Positions 52,141 to 63,240 of a stretch of DNA of 64,000 nt are shown here, piece by piece (position 1 is the stretch's first letter; each line of letters opens with the position of its first letter). The DNA lies in the NCBI RefSeq assembly GCF_041435015.1, contig NZ_CP107989.1, forward strand, positions 8,184,001 to 8,248,000. Reading direction: 5' to 3'. This DNA comes from Streptomyces canus. GTDB taxonomy: Bacteria; Actinomycetota; Actinomycetes; Streptomycetales; Streptomycetaceae. The translations under genes and the position numbers were made by a program. The notes under the pieces were generated by a model, which was given only the letters and a program-made list of their open reading frames with translations, had not been told where the DNA came from and searched no databases.

Positions 52141-54741
52141 TTGACCAGCAAACAGGGCGTGCGACCGACCGTCCCGCCCGAACCGAAGACCGCGGACGAC
52201 CACATAGGGGAGCGGCCGCCGCCCGGACCGGGGCAGGCGGCTCTGCTGGCGGCGACGATCACCGTCGTCGTGCTGTGCGCGGCCGACGCCGTCGCCCGCA
52301 GCTACCCCTTCGGACCGCGCACCCGGAACGTCAACGACCTGGGAAACCAGTACGTGCCGTTCCACGCGCACCTGTGGGACCTGCTGCACGGACGGGGCAC
52401 TGGTGGGCTCCTCGTCAACTGGCAGTCGGGATTCGGCGCCGGCTTCCTGCCCGACCTCGGCACCTACCTCACCAGCCCGTTCGCCCTGCTCGTGGCGGTG
52501 TTCCCGAGGGACGAGATCGACCTCGCGGTGTACGTGATCACCGTGCTGAAGATCGCGTGCGCCGGTGCCGCCATGGCCTGGCTGCTGCTGAGGCTGCGCC
52601 CCGGACGCTGGTGGGCGGCGGGCCTGCTGGGCGCGTCCTACGCCCTGTGCGGATGGACCGTGGCGACCGCCTCGTACAACCTCATGTGGCTCGACGGGCT
52701 GATCGCCCTGCCGCTGCTGTGCCTGGTCGGGGAATGGATCCTGAGCGGCAGGCGCCCGCTTGTCGGGGTGCTGGTCGTGACGGCCGCCTGGATCGCCAAC
52801 TTCTACACGGCGTACATGGCCACCCTCGCCGCCGCTCTCGTGTTCCTGCTGCGGCTGTGGCTGGCCGATCTGCCCCGCCGCCGCAGGCTCAGCGCCGCGG
52901 GCCGGGCCGCCCTGACCTTCGCACTCGGCATGGGCCTGGCCGCACCCCTGGTGACGGTCGTGTACTTCGGCAGCGCGCACGCCTCCGAGGGCCGCTTCAC
53001 CCGGTTCGCTCCGGTGGGTACGGAGGACCTGCTGGCCCGGCTGCTGCCGACGACGTACAGCTTCGGCTCCCCGGCCCTCTTCGTCGGCACCACGGCCCTG
53101 TTGCTCGCCCTCGCCCTGCCCTTCCACCGTGCGGCACCCCGCCGGGTGCGCGCGGGGTGGACGCTGCTGGTGCTGGTCGTCACCCTGTCGATGCAGTGGG
53201 GCCCGACCCATCTGCTGTGGCACGCCTTCGCCGCACCGCAGGGCAGTTCGTACCGCCAGACCTTCGTGGTGTGCGCGCTGCTGGTGATCGCCGCCTGGCA
53301 CACGCTCTCCTACGGCCCCCTCGACCGGCGGGCCCTGGCCTCGGCGGCCGGACTGCTCGCGCTGATCGCGGTCGTCGCGAGCGGCAGCGGGCTGGTCCGC
53401 TCCTTCGCCTGGCCGGTGTTCCTGATGGCGGCCCTGGGCGCGCTGCTCGGGCTGATCCTGCTCGGCCGCAGGCGACCCGTACTGCGTATGGCCCCAGCGG
53501 TGCTCGCCGCCGTACTGCTCGTCGGAGCGCAGCTGGGCGAGGCCATCGCCACCGACGCCGTGGCCACCCGGATGCGGTTCGGGCACATGGACGACTACGC
53601 CCCCTGGGGCGCCCGGCAGCAGGACCAGGCCGACGCGGTCGCGCAGGCCGACGGCTGGCCCCGCTACCGCACCGACCCGGGCCGGGAGCAGACCGTCGGC
53701 AACGACCCGCTGGAGGTCGGCGGCCAGGGCGCCCAGTACTACAGCAGCCACACCTCCGCCGTGCTCAGCAGTACGCTCACCGCCCTCGGCGGCGGCTGGA
53801 CCTCCGGCGGCCGCAGCCTCCAGAGCCTGGACAACGCGGTGACGGACGTCCTCTTCTCCGTCGGCGCCCGGGTGCACTCCCCACCGGACCCGCATCAGAA
53901 CTGGTTCCCGCAGGACGGCACCGGGGAGACCGTGACCCGCGAGGACGTCCCGCCCCTGGTGACGGTGCGGCCGGCCGCCGCGACCGGTGCCTTCGGGCCG
54001 TCGCCGTACCGCAACCAGGAGCTGCTGCTGGGCGCCCGTGTCTACACCCTTCCGCACCTCACCGTGCTCAACGCCGTCGGGAGGGACGCGGACCGCAGCA
54101 CCGACCGGCGCCAAGGCGTGCGGGTAGGGGGAAAGGCGACGATCACCGCCCGGTGCCGGGCGGGCAGCGAGGTCTACCTCTGGGCGCCGTACTTCGTGGG
54201 CACGGCCCGGCTCGCCGGCCCCTCCGCCCACGGCCTGACGGGACGGTTCCGGGCCGACTGGCGGCCCCTCACCAAGATCGCCGCCATGGAGCGGCTCGGC
54301 ACGGTTCCGGACTCCGGGCGCCTCACGATCGAGCTGTCCGCGAACCGGCTGGGCGTGGTGCCGGACCGGGCGGTCGGCTGCCTGGACACCGACCGCCTGC
54401 ACACCGTCGTACGACAGCTGAAGGCCACCGGCGCCACCAAGGTGACCGTCTCCGGCTCCGGCGGCACGATCCGGGCCCGGCTCCCGGAGGGCAGCAAGGG
54501 GGTCGCCGTCGTGGCCGCGCCCCGGATCGCCGGCTGGCGCTGCGCCGCCGGAGACGCGGCCGCCGTACCCGCGAAGGAGTACCACGGGCTGATCGCCGTG
54601 CCGCTCGACGGCACCTCGTCCAGTGTCACCTGCAACTTCCATCCGCCCGGTCTGCGGCTGGGGACGGCGGTGGGGGGCGGCGCGCTGGTCGCTCTCGTCG
54701 GGCTCGGCGCGTTCGGGGCCCTGCGCCGACGGAGGGCGTGA
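52141..54741 (+). CDS. YfhO-family large membrane protein
   Basis: An 866-residue polytopic protein resembling Bacillus YfhO, in the GT-C-like membrane glycosyltransferase group. A first helix (about 33-50) leads to an extracytoplasmic loop with ARSYPFGPRTRNVNDLGNQYVPFHAH, then about a dozen helices to residue 460, a long outside domain (about 470-840, DDYAPWGARQQDQAD, FSVGARV) and a last helix. YfhO has been linked to glycosylation of lipoteichoic acid in Bacillus; the substrate here is unknown. The start is a TTG at 52141 with GGGGG upstream. It ends 66 nt before argC. Confidence 0.85.
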   Translation: MTSKQGVRPTVPPEPKTADDHIGERPPPGPGQAALLAATITVVVLCAADAVARSYPFGPRTRNVNDLGNQYVPFHAHLWDLLHGRGTGGLLVNWQSGFGAGFLPDLGTYLTSPFALLVAVFPRDEIDLAVYVITVLKIACAGAAMAWLLLRLRPGRWWAAGLLGASYALCGWTVATASYNLMWLDGLIALPLLCLVGEWILSGRRPLVGVLVVTAAWIANFYTAYMATLAAALVFLLRLWLADLPRRRRLSAAGRAALTFALGMGLAAPLVTVVYFGSAHASEGRFTRFAPVGTEDLLARLLPTTYSFGSPALFVGTTALLLALALPFHRAAPRRVRAGWTLLVLVVTLSMQWGPTHLLWHAFAAPQGSSYRQTFVVCALLVIAAWHTLSYGPLDRRALASAAGLLALIAVVASGSGLVRSFAWPVFLMAALGALLGLILLGRRRPVLRMAPAVLAAVLLVGAQLGEAIATDAVATRMRFGHMDDYAPWGARQQDQADAVAQADGWPRYRTDPGREQTVGNDPLEVGGQGAQYYSSHTSAVLSSTLTALGGGWTSGGRSLQSLDNAVTDVLFSVGARVHSPPDPHQNWFPQDGTGETVTREDVPPLVTVRPAAATGAFGPSPYRNQELLLGARVYTLPHLTVLNAVGRDADRSTDRRQGVRVGGKATITARCRAGSEVYLWAPYFVGTARLAGPSAHGLTGRFRADWRPLTKIAAMERLGTVPDSGRLTIELSANRLGVVPDRAVGCLDTDRLHTVVRQLKATGATKVTVSGSGGTIRARLPEGSKGVAVVAAPRIAGWRCAAGDAAAVPAKEYHGLIAVPLDGTSSSVTCNFHPPGLRLGTAVGGGALVALVGLGAFGALRRRRA

Positions 54742-54742
54742 G

Positions 54743-56979
<2,237 letters not shown>

Positions 56980-56983
<4 letters not shown>

Positions 56984-57888
56984 GCACCACGCGAAAGCAC
57001 ACCGCGCTCCCCAAGGCCCAGATCCTCATCGAGGCGCTGCCCTGGCTGGTCCGCCACAACGGCAAGACCGTCGTCATCAAGTTCGGCGGCAACGCCATGA
57101 TCGACGAGGACCTGAAGGCCGCCTTCGCCCAGGACGTCGTCTTCCTGCACCACGCCGGGCTCAAGCCGGTCGTCGTGCACGGCGGCGGCCCGCAGATCAG
57201 CGCCGCCCTCGACAAGCACGGCATCGTCAGCGAGTTCAAGGCCGGCCTACGGGTCACCACCGAGGACGCCATGGACGTCGTACGGATGGTGCTGGCCGGG
57301 CAGGTGCAGCGCGAGCTGGTCAATCTGCTCAACGAACACGGGCCGCTCGCCGTCGGATTGACCGGCGAGGACGCCCACACCATCAGCGCCACCAAGCACC
57401 GGCCCGAGATCGACGGAGAGTTGGTCGACATCGGGCGGGTGGGCGAGATCACCGCGATCGACACGGGCGCGATCGAGGCACTGCTCGCCGACGGCCGCAT
57501 CCCGGTCGTCTCGTCGATCGCCCGTAGCCAGGACGACGGACATGTCTACAACGTCAATGCTGATACGGCGGCTGCGGCACTCGCTGCTGCTCTTGACGCC
57601 GAAACCCTCATGGTCCTCACGGACGTCGAGGGCCTCTACGAGGACTGGCCGCACAGCGACGAGGTGATCAGCCGCCTCACGGCTTCCCAACTGGAGAAGC
57701 TGCTGCCGGAGTTGAGCTCCGGCATGGTCCCGAAGATGGAGGGCTGTCTGCACGCCGTACGCAACGGCGTGACCACGGCCCGGGTCATCGACGGGCGGGT
57801 CCAGCACTCGATCCTGCTGGAGATCTTCACCGACGAGGGGATCGGCACGATGGTCGTGCCGGACGCACAAGAGGGGGATGCCGTATGA
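56980..57888 (+). CDS. argB: N-acetylglutamate kinase
   Basis: A 302-residue amino acid kinase. Phosphate-binding KFGGNAM is at about residue 33, [14 protein letters not shown] follows, then the substrate region [13 protein letters not shown] and nucleotide residues in [16 protein letters not shown] and [14 protein letters not shown]. The long N-terminal helix ([16 protein letters not shown]) is that of arginine-inhibited hexameric enzymes, so feedback inhibition by arginine is expected. It is coupled to argJ and argD by ATGA overlaps. Confidence 0.97.
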
Positions 57889-59072
57889 CCGACAATCAGG
57901 AGCTGACCCAGCGGTGGCAGGGCTCGCTCATGAACAACTACGGCACCCCTCGCCTCCCTCTCGTCCGCGGCGCGGGACTCAAGGTCTGGGACGCCGAGGG
58001 CAAGGAGTACCTCGACTTCGTCGGCGGGATCGCCACCAACGCGCTCGGACATGCCCACCCGGCGATCGTCGAGGCCGTCGGCAGGCAGATCGCCTCCCTC
58101 GGCCACATCTCCAACTTCTTCATGGCCGAGCCGACCGTCACCCTCGCCGAACGGCTGCTCCAGCTCTTCGGCCGGGACGGCAAGGTCTTCTTCTGCAACT
58201 CCGGCGCCGAGTCGGTCGAGGCGGCCTTCAAGATCGGCCGGCTGACCGGGCGCACCCACATGGTCGCGACCGAGGGCGGCTTCCACGGCCGGACCATGGG
58301 CGCCCTCGCGCTCACCGGCCAGCCCGCCAAGCAGACCCCCTTCCTGCCGCTGCCGGGTGACGTCACCCATGTGCCGTACGGCGACGCGCAGGCGCTGGCC
58401 GCCGCGGTCACCGAGGACACCGCGCTCGTCGTCATCGAGCCGATCCAGGGCGAGAACGGCGTCGTGGTGCCCCCGGCCGGCTACCTCAAGGCGGCCCGGG
58501 CGATCACGGCGGCCAAGGGCGCGCTGCTGGTCCTCGACGAGGTGCAGACCGGCATCGGCCGTACCGGACACTGGTTCGCGTACCAGGCCCACGAGGGCGT
58601 CCTCCCGGACGTCGTCACCCTCGCCAAGCAGCTCGGCGGCGGACTGCCGCTCGGCGCGACCGTCGCCTTCGGGCGGGCCGCGGACCTGCTGCAGCCGGGG
58701 CAGCACGGGACGACGTTCGGCGGGAACCCGGTCGCGTGTGCCGCCGGCCTCGCCGTCCTCGACACCATCGCGAACGACGGGTTGCTGGAGAACGTCAAGC
58801 AGCAGAGCGAGAGGCTGCGGGACGGAATCGACGCACTCGGACACCCCCTGATCTCCCACGTCCGGGGTGCGGGGCTCCTCCTGGGTATCGTGCTCACCGA
58901 GCCGCTCGCACCGAAGGTGCAGCAGGCGGCTCAGGAGGCCGGATTCCTGGTGAACGCGCCCGCCCCCGACGTCGTACGGCTGATGCCGCCGCTGAACCTC
59001 GGCGACGACGAAGTGGACGCGCTTGTTCAGGCTCTCCCCGGCATCCTGGGTGTCGCCGAGGGAGACGGATGA
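57885..59072 (+). CDS. argD: Acetylornithine aminotransferase
   Basis: A 395-residue fold-type I PLP aminotransferase converting N-acetylglutamate semialdehyde to acetylornithine. [15 protein letters not shown] is the PLP-phosphate region, [13 protein letters not shown] holds the Asp that contacts the ring nitrogen and [14 protein letters not shown] carries the PLP lysine. The start overlaps argB. argR follows 19 nt after its stop. Confidence 0.97.
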   Translation: MTDNQELTQRWQGSLMNNYGTPRLPLVRGAGLKVWDAEGKEYLDFVGGIATNALGHAHPAIVEAVGRQIASLGHISNFFMAEPTVTLAERLLQLFGRDGKVFFCNSGAESVEAAFKIGRLTGRTHMVATEGGFHGRTMGALALTGQPAKQTPFLPLPGDVTHVPYGDAQALAAAVTEDTALVVIEPIQGENGVVVPPAGYLKAARAITAAKGALLVLDEVQTGIGRTGHWFAYQAHEGVLPDVVTLAKQLGGGLPLGATVAFGRAADLLQPGQHGTTFGGNPVACAAGLAVLDTIANDGLLENVKQQSERLRDGIDALGHPLISHVRGAGLLLGIVLTEPLAPKVQQAAQEAGFLVNAPAPDVVRLMPPLNLGDDEVDALVQALPGILGVAEGDG

Positions 59073-59091
59073 TCCGGAGAATGAGACGACG

Positions 59092-59637
59092 ATGAGTCAT
59101 GCGCAGGATCACGAGCACAACGGGGTCGCGGGACCTGCCGTGCCGCAGACGCGTACCGCGCGCCACCGCCGGATCGTGGACATCCTCAACCGGCAACCGG
59201 TGCGGTCGCAGAGCCAGTTGGCCAAGCTGCTGTCGGACGACGGGCTGAGCGTCACCCAGGCGACGCTCTCCCGGGACCTCGACGAGCTGAACGCGGTGAA
59301 GATCCGTAACACCGACGGGGATCTCATCTACGCGGTGCCCAGTGAGGGGGGTTTTCGGACCCCTCGGGCGCCGTTGGGGGAGTCCGCCAAGGAGGAGCGG
59401 ATGCGGCGGCTCTCTCAGGAGCTGCTGATTTCCGCGGAGGCTTCGGCGAATCTCGTGGTCCTGCGGACTCCTCCGGGGGCCGCGCAGTTCCTGGCGTCGG
59501 CGATCGACCAGGCTGAGCTGCACGACATCCTTGGGACGATCGCCGGGGACGACACGTTGATGCTGATCAGTCGGGATCCCGTGGGGGGACAGTCGTTGGC
59601 CGAGCACTTGTTGCGGTTGGCTCAGAACGGGCATTGA
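59092..59637 (+). CDS. argR: Arginine repressor
   Basis: A 181-residue ArgR/AhrC. An N-terminal winged helix (about 20-85; [28 protein letters not shown]) is followed by the C-terminal hexamerisation and arginine-binding domain (about 105-181; [30 protein letters not shown]). The repressor is encoded last in the operon it controls, so it should be autoregulated through the ARG boxes before argC. ATG at 59092 has GGAG about 14 nt upstream and GAGACGACG closer. Confidence 0.97.
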   Translation: MSHAQDHEHNGVAGPAVPQTRTARHRRIVDILNRQPVRSQSQLAKLLSDDGLSVTQATLSRDLDELNAVKIRNTDGDLIYAVPSEGGFRTPRAPLGESAKEERMRRLSQELLISAEASANLVVLRTPPGAAQFLASAIDQAELHDILGTIAGDDTLMLISRDPVGGQSLAEHLLRLAQNGH

Positions 59638-59663
59638 GGTTGTGTGTCGGGTGCGGCTGAGTG

Positions 59664-59693
59664 GGGGCTGGTCGCGCAGTTCCCCGCGCCCCT
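59664..59693 (+). repeat. Dispersed Streptomyces hairpin repeat between argR and apbE-like gene
   Basis: GGGGC (59664-59668) pairs with GCCCC (59688-59692), and the inner part GGCTGGTCGCGCAGTTCCC (59666-59684) recurs inverted at 39565-39583. It lies between convergent genes and may act as a terminator. It belongs to a short repeat common in Streptomyces genomes. Confidence 0.75.
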
Positions 59694-59700
59694 AAAGCGC

Positions 59701-60489
59701 TTAACCGAGCCTGGCTGCCAGGCCCCCCGTGCACCGCACCTCATCGCCCGCGGTGATCAGCAACGCCTCCACGTCCGGCAGGCTCTCCAGCCAGGCCAGG
59801 CCCTCCCGCGAACCCATCGCGAAGGCCGCCGTGGCCCAGCAGTCCGCCCAGGTGATGGTCGGGGCGACCACCGTCACCGCCACCAGGTCCGAGACCGCGG
59901 AGCGGCCCGTGCGGGGGTCGACGATGTGGGTGCCGCGTTCCACCGTGCCGGAGGTGGCCACCGCCAGCTCGGCCGCGCCCGCCGCCGAGACCACCGCCGC
60001 CAGGCCGCCCGGACGCAGGGGGTCCGAGACGCCGACCCGCCACGGGCGTTCCGGGCCCGGAACGCCCAACAGCTGTACGTCTCCGCCGCCGTTGACGCTC
60101 ACCCCGGTCGCCCCCGCGCGAGCCATCCGACGGGCCGCGCGTTCCACCGCCCAGCCCTTGACGATGCCGGTGGGGTCGAGGCGGCCCCCGTAGCGCAGGC
60201 TGAACCAGCCGTCGCTCAACCGCTCGGCCTCGGCGCCGAGTTCCAGGACCTCGGCGACCTCGGGATCGCACTCGGCGACCGTCAGCTCGCCGCGGGCCAG
60301 GCGGGAGACCTGGCTGTCGTCGCGGTAGGTGCTGAACACCTCGTTCACGCGGTGCAGCCCCGCCACCGCCTCCCGCAGTGCCGCCTGCACGGCAAGGGGG
60401 TCCCCGCCGCGGACGTCGAAGGAGAAGACCGTCCCCATGACCTCCTCCGCGTGACGCACCGCGGCGGGAGCTTGTGCCGACTCGGCCAC
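59701..60489 (-). CDS. apbE: FAD:protein FMN transferase (ApbE)
   Basis: A 262-residue ApbE-family enzyme that links FMN from FAD to a Thr or Ser of FMN_bind domains. It has the family start EEVMGTVFSFDV, DPTGIVKGWAVE, VNGGGDVQL and ATSGTVERGTHIVDPRTG. The start is uncertain: GTG at 60489 is used, but the ATG at 60438 has the best ribosome site (GGAGGAGG) and begins exactly at MGTVFSF. It is the last gene of the flavin electron-transfer cluster and should modify the FMN-binding proteins encoded just upstream. No lipoprotein signal is evident. Confidence 0.92.
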   Translation of the reverse strand: MAESAQAPAAVRHAEEVMGTVFSFDVRGGDPLAVQAALREAVAGLHRVNEVFSTYRDDSQVSRLARGELTVAECDPEVAEVLELGAEAERLSDGWFSLRYGGRLDPTGIVKGWAVERAARRMARAGATGVSVNGGGDVQLLGVPGPERPWRVGVSDPLRPGGLAAVVSAAGAAELAVATSGTVERGTHIVDPRTGRSAVSDLVAVTVVAPTITWADCWATAAFAMGSREGLAWLESLPDVEALLITAGDEVRCTGGLAARLG

Positions 60490-60493
60490 CGTG

Positions 60494-61282
60494 TCAGCCA
60501 CCGGCCTGGTCCAGCGCCGACTGCAGCGACTTCTTGTAGCCCTCGCTGGTGTAGGTGGCACCGGACACCGAGTCGATGTCCGCGCTGCCGGACGCCACGG
60601 CCTCCTGGTTGAGCTTCGGGATGGACAGCGCCGTCTTCTGGTCGCTGGTCCCGCCCTTCGGGGCCTGCACGGCCTCGGCCTTGGTGACCTTGCCGCCGCT
60701 GACCGTGATCCGGACCTGGACCGGCCCGTACTGGGTCTGGGAGACCGCACCGGTGACCGTCTTCGCGGCTGCCCCGGCGCTGCCGCCGGCCGGCTGGGAG
60801 GGCTGAGCCGACGGCTGGGCCGGAGCGGCCGCGTTCGCCTTGTCGATCGCCGACTGGAGCGACTTCTTGTAGCCCTCGCTCGTGTAGGTCGCCCCGGAGA
60901 CCGTGTCGATCTGCGGGCTCTGCTTGGCGACCACGGCCTGGTTGAGCTTCGGAACGGACAGGGCGGTCTTCTGGTCGCTCTCGCCGCCCTTGGGCGCCTG
61001 GACCGCCTCGGCCTTCATGATCTTGTTGCCGCTGACGGTGATACGGACCTGGACGGGACCGTACTGGGTCTGGACCACGTCCCCGGTGACCGCGCCGCCG
61101 GCGGCCGCCCCCGTGCCGCCCTGGGCCGACTCCTGTGCCGCCGCCGTCTGCTGCGGGATCGTTCCGCCCGCCTGGGCGGACGCCGGGTCCGAGGACGGCT
61201 TCAGCGACAGCAGCAGCACGACACCGGAGACGGTGGCGGCGGTCGCGAGCACGACTCGACGGACGGGGTGACTCTTCCTCAT
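60494..61282 (-). CDS. Tandem FMN-binding domain protein, membrane-anchored
   Basis: A 262-residue exported or anchored protein: basic N-terminus, one hydrophobic helix (about 10-28) and a Gly/Ala/Gln linker. Two FMN_bind domains follow (about 65-150 and 172-262), each ending in SGATYTSEGYKKSLQSA, the covalent-flavin site (Thr). The domains share YGPVQVRITVSG and AEAVQAPKGG and arose by duplication. It lies between the ferric-reductase-like gene and apbE on the same strand. It should pass electrons on the outer face of the membrane; the final acceptor is unknown. Confidence 0.9.
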   Translation of the reverse strand: MRKSHPVRRVVLATAATVSGVVLLLSLKPSSDPASAQAGGTIPQQTAAAQESAQGGTGAAAGGAVTGDVVQTQYGPVQVRITVSGNKIMKAEAVQAPKGGESDQKTALSVPKLNQAVVAKQSPQIDTVSGATYTSEGYKKSLQSAIDKANAAAPAQPSAQPSQPAGGSAGAAAKTVTGAVSQTQYGPVQVRITVSGGKVTKAEAVQAPKGGTSDQKTALSIPKLNQEAVASGSADIDSVSGATYTSEGYKKSLQSALDQAGG

Positions 61283-61310
61283 CGCTTCAACAGCTCCTGA
61301 ATTCCCGTCG

Positions 61311-62693
61311 TCACATCTCGAACGACTCGTGATGGATGCGGCGGGCGGGCACACCCGCGCCGCGCAGTGCTTCGTACACGGACTGCGCGAAGCCGTTCGG
61401 CCCGCACATGAACACGTCGTGCTTGTCGATGTCGGGGAGCTTGCGCTGGAGGGACTCCGCGGAGATGTCCGGACGCTCCCCGTCCGGACTGTTGACCGCG
61501 TACATCAGCCGGGCGCCGCGCTCGTCCGCGATGGCGGCGAGCTCGTCCCACAGGGCCAGGTCCTGGGTGGTGTTGGCCCGGTACAGCAGGGTGATGTCAC
61601 CGGCCGCGCCGGGCAGCGTCTCGAACAGGGCCCGCATCGGCGTGATGCCGACCCCGCCGGCCACCAGCAGCACCTTGCCCCGGCTGCGGCGCTGGGCGGT
61701 GAGCGCGCCGTACGGTCCCTCGGCCCACACCTTGGTGCCGGGCACCAGCTCGCGCAGCCGCTCGCTGTGGTCGCCGATCGCCTTCACCGTGATCCGCAGC
61801 ATGCCCGGTCGGGGCGCGGCGGAGAGCGAGTACGGGTGGGAACTGAACCGCATGCCCGGTGCGAGGAAGCGCCAGCGGAAGAACTGGCCGGCCTCCGCGC
61901 CCATCCGGTGCAGCTTGCGCCCGCCGATCAGCACGGACACGACGCCCGGCGTCTCCTCGACGACCGCCTCGACGTACATCCGGTGGCGCAGGTTCAGCCG
62001 GATCGGCGTGAGGATCCGGTACCAGACGACGAGCGCGGTGACCGAGCCGTACAGCGCGTACCAGACGGTCTTGGCGACCGGCTCGACCGCGAAGTCGTTG
62101 CCGGTGGTCAGCTGGTGCCAGAAGGTCAGGAAGACCGCCGCGTACGTCAGCAGGTGCACGTGGTACCAGGTGTCGTACGGGATCCTGCGGCGCACCCCGC
62201 CGATCGACATCAGGCCGATGAGGAACAGCAGACCGGTGCCGATGGCCGCCTTGCCCATGTCCGGCAGCTGGTTGATGGAGTCCATCGTCTGCTGGACGAT
62301 GTCGCCGAGCCCCTTGCCGGCCTGCAGGGCGTAACCCCACATGATCAGGAAGACGTGGGCGACGACCAGGCAGAGGGTGTAGCGGCCGGTCATCGCGTGC
62401 CAGCGGGCGACCCGGTCGGAGCCCACCCGGCGTTCCAGCGCGGGCACCCGGGCCATCTGCAGCACCACGAGCGCCATCAGATACCCGGCCAGCAGACCGG
62501 TGATCCGGCCCGCGTTGAGGATCTTGCTGTTGTCGTCGGCGACGGACGGTGTGTTGTGCCACCACAGCCACAGCACACCGGCCGCGCCCGCCCATACGGC
62601 GAACAGCAGGACGGTCGCCGGGGAACGGCGCGGGCGGATGCGGCGCATCGTCTGGCGGCGGGCGGCGCGGCCGCCTGCGAGCGTCGTGGTCAC
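61311..62693 (-). CDS. Ferric-reductase-like flavocytochrome b
   Basis: A 460-residue protein with a six-helix ferric-reductase-like (Fre/NOX) membrane domain (about 25-235). His residues suited to bis-heme binding occur in VARWHAMTGR, VVAHVFLIMW, YHVHLLTYA and TFWHQL. A cytoplasmic FAD/NAD(P)H reductase domain follows (about 245-460), with HPYSLSAAP (FAD), VAGGVGITPMRALFE (NADPH) and the C-terminal MCGPNGFAQSV and HHESFEM. It would carry electrons from NAD(P)H across the membrane to the FMN-binding protein next to it. GTG at 62693 follows GGAGGAAAC. Confidence 0.92.
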   Translation of the reverse strand: MTTTLAGGRAARRQTMRRIRPRRSPATVLLFAVWAGAAGVLWLWWHNTPSVADDNSKILNAGRITGLLAGYLMALVVLQMARVPALERRVGSDRVARWHAMTGRYTLCLVVAHVFLIMWGYALQAGKGLGDIVQQTMDSINQLPDMGKAAIGTGLLFLIGLMSIGGVRRRIPYDTWYHVHLLTYAAVFLTFWHQLTTGNDFAVEPVAKTVWYALYGSVTALVVWYRILTPIRLNLRHRMYVEAVVEETPGVVSVLIGGRKLHRMGAEAGQFFRWRFLAPGMRFSSHPYSLSAAPRPGMLRITVKAIGDHSERLRELVPGTKVWAEGPYGALTAQRRSRGKVLLVAGGVGITPMRALFETLPGAAGDITLLYRANTTQDLALWDELAAIADERGARLMYAVNSPDGERPDISAESLQRKLPDIDKHDVFMCGPNGFAQSVYEALRGAGVPARRIHHESFEM

Positions 62694-62771
62694 GTTTCCT
62701 CCGGGGGCGGGGGCAAGGGGGGGTGGGCGTGGTCCCTTGGTCCTCAGATACGTGCCGTGACCCCGGTGTGT

Positions 62772-63230
62772 TCAGCTGCCCGCGGAGTCCAGTGCGGACT
62801 GGAGTGACTGGCGGTAACCGTCGCTCGTGTAGGTGGCCCCCGAGACCGTGTCGATCTCCGCGCTCTGGGCCTGCAGTGCTTCGGTCCGCAGCCGCGGGAG
62901 CGCGTAGCTGTTGATCTCCTGGTCCCGGGGGTTGTCCGTCGGGTAGGTGACCGCCGTGACCTCGGTGAGCTTGCCGCTCTTGATGGTGATGCGGACCTGG
63001 ACCGGCCCCCAGCGGGTCTGGACGGTGTCGCCGGTGACGGTCTTCGTGCCGGTGGCGGCCGATCCGGTGCCGCCCGACGCACTCGCGCTGCTGGAGGGCA
63101 CGGGCAGCGCCAGGGCGGTCTGCGGCGACGCGTGCGGCTTCAGCGACAGCAGCATCACCATGCCGGAGACGGTGGCGGCGCTCGCCAGCACGATCCGGCG
63201 CAACGGGCGGTTCTTCTTCAACGCGTGCAC
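62772..63230 (-). CDS. Single FMN-binding domain protein, membrane-anchored
   Basis: A 152-residue relative of the tandem protein downstream: basic N-terminus, a hydrophobic helix (RRIVLASAATVSGMVMLLSL), a Ser/Ala/Gly linker and one FMN_bind domain ending with SGATYTSDGYRQSLQSA, where the Thr should carry FMN. The N-terminal 35 residues are nearly the same as those of the tandem protein, supporting duplication. GTG at 63230 lies 10 nt after the stop of the partial reductase gene, so it is cotranscribed with it. Confidence 0.9.
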   Translation of the reverse strand: MHALKKNRPLRRIVLASAATVSGMVMLLSLKPHASPQTALALPVPSSSASASGGTGSAATGTKTVTGDTVQTRWGPVQVRITIKSGKLTEVTAVTYPTDNPRDQEINSYALPRLRTEALQAQSAEIDTVSGATYTSDGYRQSLQSALDSAGS

Positions 63231-63240
63231 GTGTGAGGCC

